Below are positions 51,331-62,272 of a stretch of 64,000 nt of DNA, piece after piece. How positions within the stretch are numbered: the first letter of the stretch is position 1; each line of letters begins with the position of its first letter. This stretch comes from Ascoidea asiatica (lineage: Eukaryota > Ascomycota > Saccharomycetes > Ascoideales > Ascoideaceae). The position numbers and the translations under genes are program-made. The stretch lies in the NCBI GenBank assembly GCA_001600695.1, contig BCKQ01000009.1, positions 186,001-250,000 of the forward strand, read 5' to 3'. The notes beneath the pieces were generated by a model. That model was not told the origin of the DNA and did no database searches. It saw only the letters and a program-made list of their open reading frames with translations.

Positions 51331-52083
51331 AAGAAGAAGAAGAAAAAGAAGAAGAATAAGAAAGAAAGAAGGCAGAATGAAAATAATAAGCAATTAGGTA
51401 GTATTGCATTTCTCTTAGTTATATAATTTTATTAATTGTTAATTTTTACATCAAGGACATTTTTAATAAGTTTTTTTAATATATGTTTTTTATATTTAGT
51501 ACTGTTAAGCAGCATTAATTTGTAGCATTAAATACTATAAAGGGTACTTATTACTGTATGTATTACTGTATTTATTACTGTACTATATATTATTACAGTA
51601 AAGTTACTAAAATACACCAAGAAGAAGCACCATGAAACTGGACTCATTTAAATAAAAAACGTGACTTAAAAACAATCACATGACTTGGTGTATGCACAGC
51701 GCTGCTTTGCAATGTCAGATCGCTTACGACCAGCGTCAGCACATACACGTGACCTAATTACTTTTGGCATCACGTGGCTTCCCGTTCTTATCGCAGTGTC
51801 AGCCTCTCGCGAACTGCCGCCATCTCAGAATCAGATTCACTCTTTGCTCCTGGGGATCTATTGTTGAATCTGCTGTTTATCTATCTACGGCATCTCTTAA
51901 TAAAATAAAGGTATAAAAAGATGTAAGATATAAGAAACAAGATATAAAGATGTAAGAATATAATATATTATAATATAATATAATAATATAGTAATATAAT
52001 TATATAATTATATAATATAAAAAAACATAGAATATACAATCAATCATATCTTCCTTTAATCTTAAATATACCTCATTTTCATA
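50427..52083. promoter_or_regulatory. WHI3 3' region and SNX3 promoter
   Basis: The first half is T-rich with TTTTTA repeats (50630-50680) and hydrophobic-looking but empty frames, probably 3' UTR. A GAA repeat (51303-51345) and ATTACTGTA repeats (51550-51600) follow. The compact GC-richer island at 51660-51880 holds TCACATGA (51676-51683) and two CACGTG cores (51746-51751 and 51771-51776), and is the likely SNX3 promoter. The 60-codon frame through the island has no recognisable relatives and looks accidental. Confidence 0.5.
51303..51345. repeat. GAA trinucleotide microsatellite
   Basis: About fourteen AAG/GAA units with one interruption lie in the WHI3-SNX3 spacer, making a purine-only strand. 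Confidence 0.9.
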
Positions 52084-52176
52084 ATGTCAAGTAAACCATT
52101 TAGATCTTTTGAAGAAACTTTATCTTCCTCCTTACATCTTTCAAATAAATATTCAAATAATAATCATGATATACTA

Positions 52177-52217
<41 letters not shown>

Positions 52218-52779
52218 TAATAACAATAATAATAGTAACAATAATAATCTATCAAACAATACATCAAATAATTCATCAAATAATCAAAATAATAATATAA
52301 ATAATGCTATAAATAATAATTCAATAAAATATTCACCAAATTTGAAAAAATTAAATCAACATCAATTTGATCAAATTTATGCAGAACCTGAAAATTTTTT
52401 AGAAATTGAAATTAAAGATCCAAAAACTCATGGTTATGGTAGAAATATGTTTACAGATTATGAAATAATTTGTAGAACAAATATACCTGCTTTTAAAAAA
52501 AAATTATCTTCTGTACGAAGAAGATATTCAGATTTCGAATCTTTTAAATTTATTTTACAAAATGAATCTTCAAGAGTTATAATACCAAATTTACCACCAA
52601 AAATTTATTTATATAAAAATAAATTTAATGATTTAGAAATTGAAAAAAGAAGAAAATCTTTAGAAAAATTTTTAAATATTGTTGCAGGTCATCCATTATT
52701 ACAAACTTCAAATTCAAAAATTTTAACTTCTTTTATTCAAGATACAATTTGGGATAAACAAAAATGGTTATATAAATAA
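52084..52779 (+). CDS. SNX3: Sorting nexin Snx3/Grd19 (PX domain)
   Basis: A 231-residue protein: an Asn-rich N-terminus of about 85 residues, then a single PX domain (about 100-225). Diagnostic pieces are [11 protein letters not shown], the PI3P-binding RRRYSDFES near 145, the PPK loop [16 protein letters not shown], and [21 protein letters not shown]. Snx3/Grd19 recycles cargo such as Ste13, Kex2-type and iron-transporter proteins from endosomes to the Golgi with retromer. S. cerevisiae Snx3 has 162 residues; the excess is the poly-Asn head. No BAR domain follows, which excludes Vps5/Vps17-type nexins. Confidence 0.93.
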
Positions 52780-53165
52780 TTTATTTAACTTATTTAATTA
52801 ACTTGTTTACATAATTTATATAAATATTTAATAAATAATAAAATTATAAAATTATACTAACAAAAAATTAATAATTAATAAGCTGATTGATTATAAATAA
52901 ACAATAAATAATACGTACGTAATAAATAACAATAAAATATAAAAAAAATAAAAAAGTAAAACAATAAACAGTAAACAATAAATAATTAACAATAAAACAA
53001 TAAAACAATTTAAAAAAATTTAATAAAAATGTAAACAAGTATATAATGAAAAAGTAATAATAAACATGTAGTAATAAACAAGTAATAAACAATATCAACT
53101 AACAAAAATTTTAATAGAATTCTTTCAAAATTTTTTTAAAATGAACGAAAAAATGATTGATAATA

Positions 53166-53205
<40 letters not shown>

Positions 53206-53756
53206 TAATAAAAATAAAAAAAAATTGAGATAAAATAAATAATAAAATAAATAATAATAAAAATAAAAATAAAATTTCAATAAACTACCATCTATAAACA
53301 ATTTTATGCTTATTTTGTCTAAGATCTTATTTGTATAGTTTTTTTCTAATTGTCTCTGTCTTTTTTTTTCTTTTTGCTTTTTTTCTTTTCTTTTCTTTTC
53401 TTTCCTTATTTCTTAATTTTTTAATTTCTAAATTTCTTTCGTATATTCCTTTAATATACAAAAAGAATCAATTAAATAAAGCATTTCATTCATTTAATCA
53501 ATCAATTGATTACTTAATTATTCATTTAATTAAGTATCATACACAATATCCCCAATTTATTCAATCTATTCAATTTCTCAAATCTCTTGAATCCAATACC
53601 AAATAACCTTTTTTTTTTACTTCCATTCTCCAACTAAAAACGTTAAGAGCACACAAAAAAGAAATAAAAAAACAACTACTTTTGAAAAAATTTCAAAAGA
53701 AATCTCAAAATATTTCTATTTCCACTTTAATTTTCTTTTTTTTTCTATTTCATTTA
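52780..53756. other. SNX3-BEM2 convergent spacer
   Basis: Nearly 1 kb of very AT-rich sequence between convergent 3' ends: ATAAACAATAAATAA-type short repeats (52870-53100), an AAT run (53160-53210), and T-rich tracts with TTTTC repeats (53370-53405). The frames seen here are hydrophobic or Lys/Asn shadows without coding signature. Nothing was recognised. Confidence 0.5.
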
Positions 53757-56700
53757 TTATAGAATTCTATAATCATTTGAAAAACTTGATGTTGATGTAA
53801 ATGTACTACCTCTATCAAAAATTATTTCTTCAAAAAAATCAGTCGGTTTTTTAATCATTAAATGTAAAATAGTTTGTAAAGATCCTAAATTTAATCCATA
53901 ATCATCATCACTTAAAAAACTCATAGAAAAAACCATTGCTAAATTTGATGCATCCATACGATTATTTTCAGATTTTTCTGTTACTCTATTTAAATGTTCA
54001 ACTAATCTTTTTAATAAATAAAAATTATATTTAGGTAATTGATGAACAAGTATTCTTAATGTATCTATTACTTCATTTGATTTTGCAGCTAAAACAAATG
54101 ATGGTAATAATTCTGTTGTTAAAAGTGAATCTGGCAATTCTCTCAAATATAATTTGAAACATCCTGCTAATGTATTAATTTCTGACCATCTCAGATCATC
54201 TAATGTAAAATTCTCTCCTTCATCAAATGCATGTTTCAATGCTTGAATATTAGCAACTGCTCCTGGAACTCTATAAAGTCCAACTTCATCAAGTCCACGA
54301 TCTTCAATTTCAGATAATAATCTTTCAACTACTGTGGGTACAAATGTATGATCTCTTTCACATACATCTTGAATTGGAACTCCAAATATTTTTGTATGAC
54401 TATTTCCTTTTGAATCTTTTGAAAGATAATTATATCTTTTTGCATATTGCAATATCTTAACCCAATCTGCTGCATCTCGATTACTTAATCCTTGAAAACA
54501 AAACTCTTCTCCATCAGAGGCAATTATTTTGAAAAACCCTTCAATATTAGATGAATGGATAATTAATGGTTTAGATTCAAATAATGAAATTTGAAAAGCA
54601 GGTTTAGATTTAGAATCATTCAAAGAATTTGGATCTGGAAGTTCTTGTGGTGAGCATATTTTATCTGCAGTCCAATTATTTCCAACATTCATTGAAAATG
54701 GACGAACTGCACTTTTGAATAATCCTCCGATTCTAAATCTACCGCCTCCTCCACTTTTATTATTTTGCTGTTGATTTGATGAAACTTGAGTTGAATTAGA
54801 TGAACTTATCATATTACTTCGAGATGTAGAATTAATAGAGGATGCAGAAGAAGATGATGATGGTTGATGACCATACTGATTAGAAGTGGTAATTGTACTT
54901 GTAAATTGCCCAGGTGAAAGCATTTGAGTTTGAATTTGAGACGATTGCTTACTATCATCAAGCATATCTCTCTTTTTTGAATCACGCTTAATTTTATCAT
55001 ATTCTGCTTCAATTAAAGAAGAAAATAATTTGTTTCTTTGTTCATTTCGGGAATATTCTTTACTTTCTCTTTGTGAAGCTTCTTTGATAACCGATCTCGA
55101 AAATAAATCTTTTTTCAATATAAATAAAAAGGAGAGTTTTCCCTTAATATGATCGAATTCTTCTGGAGTAATATTATAATCAAAAGGTTTCATATTCATA
55201 ACAGACAGAATGCAGTTGAAAACGAAACGACGTTTATCAAAATTAATCAATTTTTCATTTTCAATAGACATATTAGGGAAATAACTTGCTATTTCTAGTA
55301 ATCTTTCCATTAACCACCCAGAACAAGGCGTAAGATTATATCTTAAATCTTCACTAAGAAGAGAAGTTGGAAATGATGGAAGTAAATCTGACACTGTCTC
55401 CCATCTTAAAAGTTTATTCCCTGTATTGATTTTAGCTGAAGCAAATATCCAATCATTAACAAACCATCTACTTTCTGGTGATATTATAGCTTGAGTTATG
55501 CATGTTTCTAAAAATGATGGAACATGAGATGAATTTTTTGAACTATTCGATTCCTCAAATAAGGCTAATTGCTCCATTCGGCATTGACATATTCTAACCA
55601 TCTGCAATATTGTTGTCATTCTATTTCGACGTTCCTCAATAGTAATATGAGGATCGACAACTAGACCAAGAAAATAATGCTCAAATTTTGAATGTAATTC
55701 AATTATGCTTTGAATAGTTGGTGGAAATTTATCAATAAGTTTTTCATCCGGCTTATCAACAAATAAAGTTTCAATATAAGAATAAATAGTTGTAATTCTT
55801 AAGTCATCATCCGAGGTTTTGTTTGTTGAAGATTTATAATTAAATAAGCTGAGAGGACTTTTAACACTTTGAATTTCTAACAATTCAAATACAATTAACC
55901 AATCCGAAATAGAAATACAATTGAAAGTTTCACATATTAAAATATCAAATTTTTCAATCAACTCTTCGATTTCAGCAAACATATTAACAGCAGGTAGCAT
56001 TGCATATTGAGGGATGGCAGTAATAGATGAAGAATAAGTTATTGGAGTGATATAAGGTTCAATAGGTCTATATGATTTTTTGACATAAGTTTTTTTAATA
56101 CGTTTATACAATACAACAACTTGACTGAATATCTTCTTTAAATCATCATATTCTTCTGAGAATCTGTATTTCTTTAGAACTGCTCTCCATTCCAGATAAA
56201 CTTCTTGGTCGATAATTTTTATAATTTCCAGAAATATCTGTTTGATGGATAGATCATCACCAAAATCAGTGAAATGATCGGAAACTAAAACACATAAAGC
56301 TTCAAGTACTCCAATATCAATTTGACCAACATATTTCCAATTAATTTCAGGATCATCTGGCTGAATAGGAGAGTCCCAATCAGGAAAAACATAATCATCT
56401 GCATGATAATTATTTTCTTTTAATTTTTTTAATGAAATTGCAGCTGATCTAGCACCCACAAAACGTCTTCCAAGACTTTCTAGAAGAGTTGCTGGTGAAC
56501 AAAAACTTCTATAAACAGAAAAAAAAGTAGGAGTGAAAATATTTAAATCCATGTTAAGATTAACAAAGTTATATGCAAAGTTGTCACCATTTTGTAATTT
56601 AAGAAAGTATTTATCAATATCAGCTTTATCAACAAAATGGGAAAATATTCCTGGAGTTAAAACCAAAATATCAATTAATCTTTCTAATGAAACAGCCTTT

Positions 56701-59700
56701 ATTAAAACATCAATTGATTTTGGTTTATCTAATAAATTGAACATATCATCAGTATCAATGACTGATATTCTTTTGTTATCTGGAGACTCTGCTAATGTGC
56801 TATTATCATCTTGATTCTCTATTCCGATAGATTTACTATCCGATTGAGTTTTGAAAATAATATCATTGGAAATGTGTAATAAAGAAATATCTATATTAAA
56901 AGCATCTTTAATATGATCAATAAATAAATTATCACCGTTAATATTTGAAGCAGAAATATAATTGAGAATATCAACATCATCAACCCCTGTTATATGAGCA
57001 TTTGAATTGGGTGCTGAAATATGATCTATTTTTCTTTCATTATCTTCACTATTATCATTATGAACTAATCTTCTTTCCCTTTCTCTTTCCTTTCTTCTGT
57101 TTCTAGCAATACCAGCTGATTCTAAAACAGAATCTTCGTCAAAAAATACAAAAGAAGGTATTGGATGATTGAAAATTATGGGAGGAAAAGTACCGGCACT
57201 CAATGCAGTTTTAGAAGAATTATGATAAGGAAAATAATGTCCAATAAGAGGAGGTTCAACTTCTAAAGATAGTTCCATTATATGTTCTTGTTTTAATGGG
57301 GGCATCGAAACATGAATACTTAAAAGATTGTATAATAATTTTTGAAAACTTGGTAAATATTTTGGTAAAGGACCAAAATCTTCAACATCTTGAACTTGTT
57401 CTAAATATTCATCCCATCTTGAAAAGGATATTTTTATACGTTGATCTCTTTTTTCACATTGTCTTATAGTTGATTTCAAGGCTTTTTTAATGGTAAGATC
57501 ACCGAAATATGGTACAACACGAGATTTTGAATATGTTTTACCAATACCATCTGGAGCAATAACATGATAAGCAGATCTATGAGAAGCCTCAGTTAATAAA
57601 GTTCTTCTATCTAGTTCATATATTACAGGACCAAAATGATTCGAAATGATTTTTTGAACCGAAGTTTCAACATACGACCATGTTTTTCTTAATCTTAAAA
57701 TTGGTATTGAAGTTATTAAAGAAGCAATTGCTAACCAACTAACCATATCACCTTTTTTATCAAAAAATTCACCTAATCTTATCCATCTTGATAGAATTTT
57801 GGCACGTAATTGAGGATTTTCACGAGATTTTTCATCAACAAAAATATGATCAATCATTAATCTACCTAAATAATGAATATTTGTAAGTCCATTATAAATC
57901 AATGGATTATATCTTGAATAAACATAACCAGTTTCGTATAATAAAGAAGGATCTGTTTTGGGATTCCATTCTTTATTAAATTTCAAATCCATTAAATTAA
58001 TTTGATCAGCAAATTCATTTAATTCAATTTTCAAAAATCTTTCAGCAGATAAAGATTGTTCTTCTTTTAAAGGTCTTGAAATATTATTTTTATCAAAAAC
58101 CAACAATTCTGTCATTTCCTTTTGTCTTGAATTTATTGAATTTTTTAAAGAAAGACCTAATTCCTGATTATGAATTGTGATTAATTCTAATAATCTTAAT
58201 AAATTCTCAAAAATATTTTGATCTAATAACATTCCAGAAAATCTATCTTGAATTTTGATTACAACTAAAGCTAATCTTCTTGTGATTTTCAAATCTGTAA
58301 TTTCAGAAATTTTTATAGTTTTATAAATATTTTGGGGAATTGGGAATTTTAAAGTTGAAATACAACGTTTTAAGTATTGTGGGTCGGAAGTAAAAGTTAT
58401 AGAATATTCAATAAAATATTCAATACATTGTTTTATATCACCAAATAAAGGTAGAATTGATAAAGTTTTTTCAGTAAAAATATCATCATCATCATCATTA
58501 AATAAAATATAATGACAAATTGATTCTAAAGATCCGGTGGTTACAATTTTATTAGTTGATTCATCAAATTGTAAATCAGGATGTGGATTAATATCAGAAA
58601 AATAAGATAATTTTGGTTTAATTGTTGGGATTGCTGGAATATTTGATAATTTATTATTATTTGAATTGATTGAATTTGCAGTTAATCTATTATTATTTCT
58701 ATTATTAACTGAATTATTATCATTAACAACAGAAATATTTCTTGAATGTCGTACTTGTTGACTTTCATCCGATTGATGAGCTTGTTGATGTTGATTTTGT
58801 TGATGTTGACTTTGTTGTTGTTGTTGCTGATATTGTTTTGATAAAGTTGGATCAAAAGACTTTATATTTAAATCGTTTGGTAATTTATATAATAAAAGAT
58901 TTGGACCTTTTAGTTCAGCTTTGAAAATTTTCCAACTATCTTGATTAATATTATTTGACCAACTATTAATATTATTGCTAATTGTTTTATTTAAATAACC
59001 AATTTTGAAAATATTTGTATCATAATTTAAAGTTGATAATTTTGGTTGATTAATTGTGATGAAATTATTTGATCTATTTGGTATAATTGGTAATGGATTT
59101 AGAGTATTTAAACTCAAATTAGAATTAGCGCTATTAATATTAATGTTCAGATCATATGAATTCAAATTTGAACTTGTATTGTTAGTATTACTATTATTAT
59201 TATTATTATCTGAATCATTTATTGAATTAGGAGTATTAATGTTATTAATGGTATGTTGATAATTTACAGGAGTTTTATTTGAAGATATAAAAGAATTAGA
59301 ATCATTATTAATATTAATAATATTATTTTTAACTAAATTTAAATTATTTGTATTACTATTTGAATTATTTGAATTATTTGAATATTCAAATTTCACATTT
59401 GAAGGACTTGAAATACTTGAAATACTTGAAATATTATTTGAATTTTTATTTGAATTTAAAGATAAATCATTAAATGAGTTTGATATATTATTACTAATAT
59501 TATTGTTGTTGTTAGTATTACTACTACTATTATTATTATTATTATTAGATATATTGATATTTTTATTTGTAGTCATAATTTGATTAATTTTATTTATATT
59601 TATATTTGAATTTGAATTTGAAGAATTATTTGAAGATATTAAATGTAAATTAGATTTAGAATTATTATTAGAAGTATGACTTGAATTGTTTATTGAATTA

Positions 59701-60254
59701 TTGTTCGAGTTATTAATTGAATTGGAGATTGAAATTGAATCAGATTTTGAAGATAATATATCAGGATGTAAATGTAATTGTATTAAATTATTTTTTTCAT
59801 TTATATTTGAATTACTTATTGTTGAAGAAGAAGAATTAGAATTAGAATTAGAAGGTGATAAATATGAATTAAAATTTAGATTATTAGTAATAGTATTAGT
59901 ATTAGTATTAGTATTAGTATTACCAGGAATGTTATTTAAAGAAAGTTGAAACAGACTAATGGAATCTTCAATATTGTTGTGGTTATTATTGATATTATTA
60001 GTATTAGTATCTAGGTCAGAAAATGAATTAGAAGATATAAGAGAAGAAGTAATAGAAGAGTGATTAGAAATTGTATTTGAAGAATGGCCTGAAGAAGGAT
60101 TGGAAGATTTGTTTGAAGAAGCTGAAGCTGAAGCTGAAGCAGAAGCAGAAGCAGAAGCTGAAGAAGAAGAAGAAGAAGAAGAAGAAGAGTTTGAGTTGTT
60201 GACGTGAGAAACACTGCGACGTTTATTTCTTGAAGTCCACTTCATTTTTTTCAT
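53757..60254 (-). CDS. BEM2: Rho GTPase-activating protein Bem2
   Basis: The protein from the first ATG has 2165 residues; S. cerevisiae Bem2 has 2167. Bem2 is a GAP for Cdc42 and Rho1 in polarity and budding. Order of domains: Ser/Asn-rich head (about 1-400), CDC25/RasGEF-like region (about 735-985, DQINLMDLKF, VSWLAIASLITSIPILRLRKTW), a second RasGEF-N-like region (about 1170-1420), PH domain (about 1835-1938), and RhoGAP (about 1960-2150) with arginine finger in GLYRVPG (near R1995) and CFKLYLRELPDSLL. An open frame runs upstream to a GTG at 60362, but the first ATG is at 60254 and a second at 60245; the upstream hydrophobic codons are not part of the family. Two in-frame CTG codons, 55206-55208 and 54192-54194, fall in conserved regions. 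Confidence 0.96.
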   Translation of the reverse strand: MKKMKWTSRNKRRSVSHVNNSNSSSSSSSSSSASASASASASASASSNKSSNPSSGHSSNTISNHSSITSSLISSNSFSDLDTNTNNINNNHNNIEDSISLFQLSLNNIPGNTNTNTNTNTITNNLNFNSYLSPSNSNSNSSSSTISNSNINEKNNLIQLHLHPDILSSKSDSISISNSINNSNNNSINNSSHTSNNNSKSNLHLISSNNSSNSNSNININKINQIMTTNKNINISNNNNNNSSSNTNNNNNISNNISNSFNDLSLNSNKNSNNISSISSISSPSNVKFEYSNNSNNSNSNTNNLNLVKNNIININNDSNSFISSNKTPVNYQHTINNINTPNSINDSDNNNNNSNTNNTSSNLNSYDLNININSANSNLSLNTLNPLPIIPNRSNNFITINQPKLSTLNYDTNIFKIGYLNKTISNNINSWSNNINQDSWKIFKAELKGPNLLLYKLPNDLNIKSFDPTLSKQYQQQQQQSQHQQNQHQQAHQSDESQQVRHSRNISVVNDNNSVNNRNNNRLTANSINSNNNKLSNIPAIPTIKPKLSYFSDINPHPDLQFDESTNKIVTTGSLESICHYILFNDDDDDIFTEKTLSILPLFGDIKQCIEYFIEYSITFTSDPQYLKRCISTLKFPIPQNIYKTIKISEITDLKITRRLALVVIKIQDRFSGMLLDQNIFENLLRLLELITIHNQELGLSLKNSINSRQKEMTELLVFDKNNISRPLKEEQSLSAERFLKIELNEFADQINLMDLKFNKEWNPKTDPSLLYETGYVYSRYNPLIYNGLTNIHYLGRLMIDHIFVDEKSRENPQLRAKILSRWIRLGEFFDKKGDMVSWLAIASLITSIPILRLRKTWSYVETSVQKIISNHFGPVIYELDRRTLLTEASHRSAYHVIAPDGIGKTYSKSRVVPYFGDLTIKKALKSTIRQCEKRDQRIKISFSRWDEYLEQVQDVEDFGPLPKYLPSFQKLLYNLLSIHVSMPPLKQEHIMELSLEVEPPLIGHYFPYHNSSKTALSAGTFPPIIFNHPIPSFVFFDEDSVLESAGIARNRRKERERERRLVHNDNSEDNERKIDHISAPNSNAHITGVDDVDILNYISASNINGDNLFIDHIKDAFNIDISLLHISNDIIFKTQSDSKSIGIENQDDNSTLAESPDNKRISVIDTDDMFNLLDKPKSIDVLIKAVSLERLIDILVLTPGIFSHFVDKADIDKYFLKLQNGDNFAYNFVNLNMDLNIFTPTFFSVYRSFCSPATLLESLGRRFVGARSAAISLKKLKENNYHADDYVFPDWDSPIQPDDPEINWKYVGQIDIGVLEALCVLVSDHFTDFGDDLSIKQIFLEIIKIIDQEVYLEWRAVLKKYRFSEEYDDLKKIFSQVVVLYKRIKKTYVKKSYRPIEPYITPITYSSSITAIPQYAMLPAVNMFAEIEELIEKFDILICETFNCISISDWLIVFELLEIQSVKSPLSLFNYKSSTNKTSDDDLRITTIYSYIETLFVDKPDEKLIDKFPPTIQSIIELHSKFEHYFLGLVVDPHITIEERRNRMTTILQMVRICQCRMEQLALFEESNSSKNSSHVPSFLETCITQAIISPESRWFVNDWIFASAKINTGNKLLRWETVSDLLPSFPTSLLSEDLRYNLTPCSGWLMERLLEIASYFPNMSIENEKLINFDKRRFVFNCILSVMNMKPFDYNITPEEFDHIKGKLSFLFILKKDLFSRSVIKEASQRESKEYSRNEQRNKLFSSLIEAEYDKIKRDSKKRDMLDDSKQSSQIQTQMLSPGQFTSTITTSNQYGHQPSSSSSASSINSTSRSNMISSSNSTQVSSNQQQNNKSGGGGRFRIGGLFKSAVRPFSMNVGNNWTADKICSPQELPDPNSLNDSKSKPAFQISLFESKPLIIHSSNIEGFFKIIASDGEEFCFQGLSNRDAADWVKILQYAKRYNYLSKDSKGNSHTKIFGVPIQDVCERDHTFVPTVVERLLSEIEDRGLDEVGLYRVPGAVANIQALKHAFDEGENFTLDDLRWSEINTLAGCFKLYLRELPDSLLTTELLPSFVLAAKSNEVIDTLRILVHQLPKYNFYLLKRLVEHLNRVTEKSENNRMDASNLAMVFSMSFLSDDDYGLNLGSLQTILHLMIKKPTDFFEEIIFDRGSTFTSTSSFSNDYRIL

Positions 60255-61202
60255 TCTGATAGTTTCAAACAGACAAATCAAGAGAAAATCAGTAGATAAT
60301 AAAGAGAATAATATGGAATACTTGTAATGAAGTAAAATATAAATAAGTATTGAATTGTACACTGATATTATTTGGCATTAGTGACTGGCACCACTATTAT
60401 TATTATTATTAGTAGCACTTAGAGTAGCAGTAGCAGTAGTATTAGCAGTAGTCGTATTTGATAATGTGGTTTTATTAGCATTATTATTATTATTATTACT
60501 ATTATTATTATTACTATTATTATTGGTATTAACACCAATATTAATACCCATATCAATAAATGGTATGGGTTGAATATTGGAATACGTAACGTTGGTTGTT
60601 GTGTATGTGCTAAGTACTGCAGTAACGTACCACTGCTGCGGTGCTGACCAAGCCGCGTTTGTCTCTACCTGTACTGTATGCACAGTTAACTTAACAACTA
60701 AAGCTTAGCGTTTGCGTTACTGTTCTTTCTCTGTTAGGCTTTCGTGTTCTCTCCAACATGGCTAATCACTGGAAAGTACCCGTTACCCGGACGTGGCTGT
60801 TATTTGTTTACTCGGTTTCGATAAGCAATCCTGAGACCAGAAATACGGGTTACTTAATTTTATAATTTACCAATATTATTGTTAGATTACTGGTGCATAC
60901 AATTATACAATTGTTAATATGATACAAGAATGTTTTTTCAATTGCCTTTTAGAGTATTTTATCAAATGATTCAAATAAATAATAAAGCTTTTTCATAATT
61001 TGAATTACAAGCTTTGAAACGATTCAAAGCAATAAAAGTCGTAGAAGTTAAAGATGAAGAAGAAATACTGTATAATATAATAAAAATTATATGAATTATT
61101 TATTTATTCGAACAAGTATTAACAAATAAATCATCAATCCTAATTTTCCCATTGAATTTATTACCATTATTCATACCAATACTTTTTTCGATACCTTTAT
61201 TA

Positions 61203-61255
<53 letters not shown>

Positions 61256-61312
61256 ATTTGAAATGAATCTCCCATTTTTTTTAAAGATAATTATTTAATT
61301 CCTTACCAATTC
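60255..61312. promoter_or_regulatory. BEM2 promoter and downstream flank of pseudogene copy 2
   Basis: Proximal to BEM2 are ATT-repeat tracts and several hairpins, for instance ACCCATA...TATGGGT (60546-60570). A GC-richer block at 60560-60850 contains TTACCCG at 60783-60789, a Reb1-like core, and another near-match nearby. Further out the DNA is AT-rich and ends in an ATT trinucleotide repeat (about 61199-61255), 60 bp beyond the pseudogene stop. The 101-codon minus-strand frame at 60378-60683 starts with GTG and has no ATG before residue 40, so it is not listed. Confidence 0.5.
60783..60789 (+). promoter_or_regulatory. Reb1-like site (TTACCCG) upstream of BEM2
   Basis: An exact TTACCCG core within CGTTACCCGG, about 530 bp upstream of the BEM2 ATG in the GC-richer block. 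Third such core in the window, all three intergenic among those noticed. Motif evidence only. Confidence 0.4.
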
Positions 61313-62272
61313 TTAGATGATAAAGCTATTACTGGAATCATCGCTGAGATTATTGTTGGATTCATTGTTCGATTCGTCATTCGATTCTTCATTTGATTCT
61401 TCATTCGATTCATTGCTCAATTCATAATTGGAATCATAATTTGATTCATGACTAGATTCATTTTCTAAATCAATTAAAAATTTGGCATTTTCTCTTTCAA
61501 TTTCAGATTTACAAATCCAGGTGGATGAAACAGTGAATAGAAAAAATAAAGAATCGAATATTATACACAGATAAAGCCTTTCTTTGATAAAGAAAATTAT
61601 TTGGAATACAAAAGAGAGTACAAATAATAATCCCAAAATAAACTTCTGAATATAAAATTCATACCAATCTATTGGCGGTACAATAATAAGATTATTTGGA
61701 TCTTTTTTATCTCTGTTATTATAAATACATTTCACACCTATAGGAATTCCATTGAATTGTAAATAATAAACATAAGAAACCTCACCATTACTAGTAGTAT
61801 CAAATCATTTGAAAAATTCGCGATCTGAAGGACATGACTCTCCAAATTTCAAAACTAATTTAGACTTCCAACCTTCAGGTAATTTACCGTCTGTAACAAT
61901 TTCTTTATTTTAATTCATGTAGGTAATAATTTTATCAATTTCTTTATTTTTGAAATAATTGAAAAATTTACAGAAATTTTTCTTTTTATATGAAGATAGA
62001 ATGAAAATGCAGATTGAAAGCGAAATTATCAAATGGGATAATAATATTATCGGTTCAAATTGAAATAAATTTAAAATATATAATTCGTAGTTCAATGATA
62101 AAGTTAATATTAAAAACCAAAATATTTTTTTTATGAAATTTGAAATATCTAAAATTGATGTAGGGTATGTTTCATAATAATTTCTCAAAAAAAAAACTGC
62201 TTGCATAAGTTTAAAGATTGGATTCATCATTATTAAAAATAATGTAATTTCAACTGCGGTGTTTTTTTCCAT
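61313..62272 (-). pseudogene. Decayed multi-pass membrane protein gene, copy 2
   Basis: One continuous frame of 320 codons from ATG 62272 to TAA 61313 is broken by TAA at 61912-61910 and TGA at 61807-61805. Against copy 1 the first replaces a Glu codon (N-E-NK) and the second a Trp codon (FKW-FD, TGG to TGA). No frameshift is needed, so this copy shows the full layout: one hydrophobic segment near the N-terminus (ITLFLIMMNPIFKLMQAVFFL), two close segments near 50-95, a soluble middle with FNGIPIGVKC and KDPNNLIIVPP, two further segments (FILGLLFVLSFVFQIIFFI; LYLCIIFDSLFFLFTVSS), FLIDLENE, and an acidic SNEE/SNDE repeat tail. The family was not recognised. Upstream sequence of about 60 bp is shared with copy 1. 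Recoding of two different stop types is unlikely. Confidence 0.82.

Noticed and set aside
51685-51867. 60-codon frame in the SNX3 promoter island
   Set aside because: Short, composition follows the GC-rich island, no recognisable motif, and it lies among E-box motifs.
60255-60362. 36-codon hydrophobic N-terminal extension of BEM2
   Set aside because: It begins with GTG and has no ATG; family proteins start with a short basic, serine-rich head as at MKKMKWTSRNKRR.
60378-60683. 101-codon minus-strand frame upstream of BEM2
   Set aside because: It opens with GTG, has no early ATG, and ends in AAT-repeat asparagines; no domain or homologue recognised.
60945-60965. TTGCCTTTTAG resembling the U5 snRNA loop
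   Set aside because: Only part of the loop matches, with no flanking stem or Sm site.
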